Shown one piece after another: positions 62,458 through 64,000 of a stretch of DNA of 64,000 nucleotides. A program made the translations under genes and the position numbers. The DNA is from Crenothrix sp043729335 (GTDB lineage Bacteria; Pseudomonadota; Gammaproteobacteria; Methylococcales; Methylomonadaceae), in the NCBI RefSeq assembly GCF_043729335.1, contig NZ_JAYTLQ010000056.1, positions 80,609-144,608 on the forward strand. Direction: 5' to 3'. Position 1 is the stretch's first letter; each line of letters starts with the position of its first letter. The notes under the pieces were generated by a model that saw only the letters and a program-made list of their open reading frames with translations, was not told the origin of the DNA and made no database searches.

Positions 62458-63366
62458 GTGGATAAACTAACCAGTATGAATGTATTTGTTCGTGTCGCCA
62501 ATGCCGGTAGTTTTGCCGCTGGCGCCCGCGAATTAGACATTTCAAGAGCAATGGCAACCAAGCACATTATGTCTCTTGAAAGCGATTTAGGCACGCGGCT
62601 TTTTAATCGCACTACCCGTAGCTTGAGTTTAACCGATGTCGGGATTTCCTATCTTGAGCGTTGTCAGCATGTGTTGACGGAAGTAGAAGAAATGGAAGCC
62701 GCAGTAACCCATTTGCAAACCGAACCACGCGGGTTATTAAGAATCAGCGCACCTTACGGTATTGGATCAACGCATATTTCCCGGGCGGTTACAGAGTTTT
62801 TAAAACTATATCCCGACTTAACCGTGGAAATGATTTTACAAAATGGCCCAATGGACTTGGTTGATGAAGGAGTGGATGTTGCCATTTGTTTAGGCACGCT
62901 GGATGACAGCAGTTTAGTGGCCCGCAAAGTAGCCACCTCTTTGTTAGTAGCCTGTGGTTCGCCGGAATATTTTGCCGAGCACGGCGTACCGCAAACTCCC
63001 CAGGATTTATTAAACCACAGTTGTTTGGTAAATTGGGCAGTTGCGCCCAAAGACAAATGGCGCTTTAAAACAGAAACGGGCTATACCGTCATCAATGTCA
63101 GTGGCCGAGTAAAAGCTAATGTAGGTGAGCCTGTTAGAATTGCGGCCATTAATGGTTTGGGTGTCATTATGCTGCCGTTTTATATTGTTGGTAGAGATAT
63201 TGAAAAGGGCAAATTAAAAGTCGTGCTAGAAGATTATTTATTGCCGCCACTAGATGTTTATGCCGTTTATCCGCACAGAAAATACTTATCGGCCAAAGTA
63301 AAAAGCTTTATGGATTTCTTACAGGAATGGCTGGAACACCGTGTTAGTATGCCGCCTCCGGAATAA
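62458..63366 (+). CDS. LysR-family transcriptional regulator
   Basis: A 302-residue regulator with an N-terminal winged helix (about 5-62; SFAAGARELDISRAMATKHIM helix-turn-helix, then RLFNRTTRSLSLTD) and a periplasmic-binding-protein-like effector domain (about 90-300). The start is taken as GTG at 62458, giving VDKLTSMNVFVRVANAGSF, the usual start of this subgroup; an upstream TTG at 62404 would overlap rsmD. The gene ends 16 bp before the degenerate CRISPR repeat. It is not divergent from any target here, so its regulon is unknown. Confidence 0.88.
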   Translation: MDKLTSMNVFVRVANAGSFAAGARELDISRAMATKHIMSLESDLGTRLFNRTTRSLSLTDVGISYLERCQHVLTEVEEMEAAVTHLQTEPRGLLRISAPYGIGSTHISRAVTEFLKLYPDLTVEMILQNGPMDLVDEGVDVAICLGTLDDSSLVARKVATSLLVACGSPEYFAEHGVPQTPQDLLNHSCLVNWAVAPKDKWRFKTETGYTVINVSGRVKANVGEPVRIAAINGLGVIMLPFYIVGRDIEKGKLKVVLEDYLLPPLDVYAVYPHRKYLSAKVKSFMDFLQEWLEHRVSMPPPE

Positions 63367-63381
63367 ACACTTTTATTCTAC

Positions 63382-64000
63382 CCATTTAAAAACGCGCCCA
63401 CGCGGGGCGCGACACTTTATCAGTGGCCGCTATCCTGACCCACGGCGTTTCAATCCACGCGCCCACGCGGGGCGCGACGAACAAAATGATCGCTTAGCCC
63501 TGGCAAGAAAGTTTCAATCCACGCGCCCACGCGGGGCGCGACCTATTGCGGCCAAAGCAATAGGCGAGACTGTTGTTTCAATCCACGCGCCCACGCGGGG
63601 CGCGACCAATGCCATTGTCGAGTATTTTGATATGACGGGTTTCAATCCACGCGCCCACGCGGGGCGCGACATACGCTAACCAGTTTAATCCCTACGATCT
63701 ACGTTTCAATCCACGCGCCCACGCGGGGCGCGACAGGCCACGTGCTTTATCATAAGCTATTTCAGTTTCAATCCACGCGCCCACGCGGGGCGCGACCCTA
63801 ACCGCTTAAGGGACAAAACATCATGGCAAGTTTCAATCCACGCGCCCACGCGGGGCGCGACGCCCGCTATCAAAGCGCCGCCGCTCGGCAATTTGGTTTC
63901 AATCCACGCGCCCACGCGGGGCGCGACTGGCCTAGGCGGCAACACTGGAGAATCATCGGGGTTTCAATCCACGCGCCCACGCGGGGCGCGACCCTAACCG
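63382..64000 (-). CRISPR. Type I-C-like CRISPR array, leader-distal end (continues right)
   Basis: Nine identical 32-bp repeats (plus-strand start GTTTCAATCC, then ACGCGCCCACGCGGGGCGCGAC) begin at 63447, 63511, 63575, 63639, 63703, 63765, 63830, 63896 and 63961; a tenth, degenerate at its outer ten bases, occupies 63382-63413. Read on the minus strand the repeat is of the GTCGCGCCCC...GTGGATTGAAAC class known from subtype I-C, whose crRNA tags end in ATTGAAAC. Spacers are 30-34 bp. The degenerate repeat marks the far end from the leader, so the leader and cas genes should lie to the right of the window. Small reading frames inside the array are artefacts. Confidence 0.97.

Noticed and set aside
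63341..63945. Small reading frames across the CRISPR array on both strands (e.g. with repeated RVGAWIET-like peptides)
   Set aside because: They are translations of the repeats themselves; there is no ribosome site, and the period follows the repeat.
63382..64000. cas genes in the window for the array
   Set aside because: The genes left of the array are housekeeping and LysR; none is cas-like, and orientation places the leader on the right.

Overview
The window looks like a chromosomal segment of a gammaproteobacterium of moderate GC. Three gene orders support this: hemA-prfA-prmC, lolB-ispE-tRNA-Gln-prs-rplY-pth, and one continuous ribosomal super-cluster. The protein set would fit Methylococcales or relatives, but no methane-oxidation gene is present, so placement below class is inference. 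Nearly all of the sequence is housekeeping.

Layout. (1) 1-5.7 kb, accessory: a membrane GGDEF protein running into an EAL domain and off the left edge, a 168-bp MITE-like insertion just upstream of it, a TonB-dependent receptor, a small LprI-like secreted protein and a secreted cupin. (2) 5.9-10.3 kb: a four-gene tripartite efflux operon (FtsX/DevC-type permease, ATPase, HlyD-type adaptor, NodT/TolC-type outer membrane lipoprotein). (3) 10.3-15.4 kb: a SAM methyltransferase, a DUF3455 protein, an SDR oxidoreductase, iron superoxide dismutase, a tandem CDGSH iron-sulfur protein, a CYTH phosphohydrolase, a TPR protein and the 7Fe ferredoxin FdxA. (4) 15.5-33.3 kb, minus strand: rpsL-rpsG-fusA-tuf, then S10, spc and alpha operon genes without a large gap, ending at rpoA-rplQ and a bidirectional terminator. 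(5) 33.5-45.8 kb, minus strand: tRNA-Tyr, tRNA-Gly, tRNA-Thr, tRNA-Trp, secE, nusG, rplK, rplA, rplJ, rplL, rpoB, rpoC. (6) 45.8-51.4 kb, minus strand: pth, rplY, prs, tRNA-Gln, ispE, lolB and a TPR lipoprotein. (7) 51.6-55.9 kb, plus strand: hemA-prfA-prmC, a JAMM (M67) peptidase and a Uma2-family nuclease-like protein. (8) 56-59 kb, minus strand: a short EamA transporter, a secreted RNase T2, a YbiB/TrpD-like protein and cyoE. (9) 59.2-63.4 kb, plus strand: paired M16 peptidase genes, rsmD and a LysR regulator. (10) From 63.38 kb to the right edge: the leader-distal end of a type I-C-like CRISPR array.

How the genes work together. Regions 4 and 5 encode most of the ribosome, the core RNA polymerase, two elongation factors and part of the Sec machinery. 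Transcription runs leftward from recognisable promoters (before tRNA-Tyr and before rpsL), with attenuation sites before rpoB and a probable L10 autoregulatory leader before rplJ. Only one tuf gene is present, and the usual second tuf position between tRNA-Thr and tRNA-Trp is empty. The small redox cluster (sodB, CDGSH protein, FdxA) suggests an iron-sulfur/oxidative-stress neighbourhood, but these genes are not one operon.

The parts least explained are the MITE-like insertion, the repeats upstream of the TonB receptor, the orphan JAMM peptidase and the CRISPR array. The cas genes and leader of the array should lie to the right of the window, and its last visible spacer start repeats an earlier spacer.
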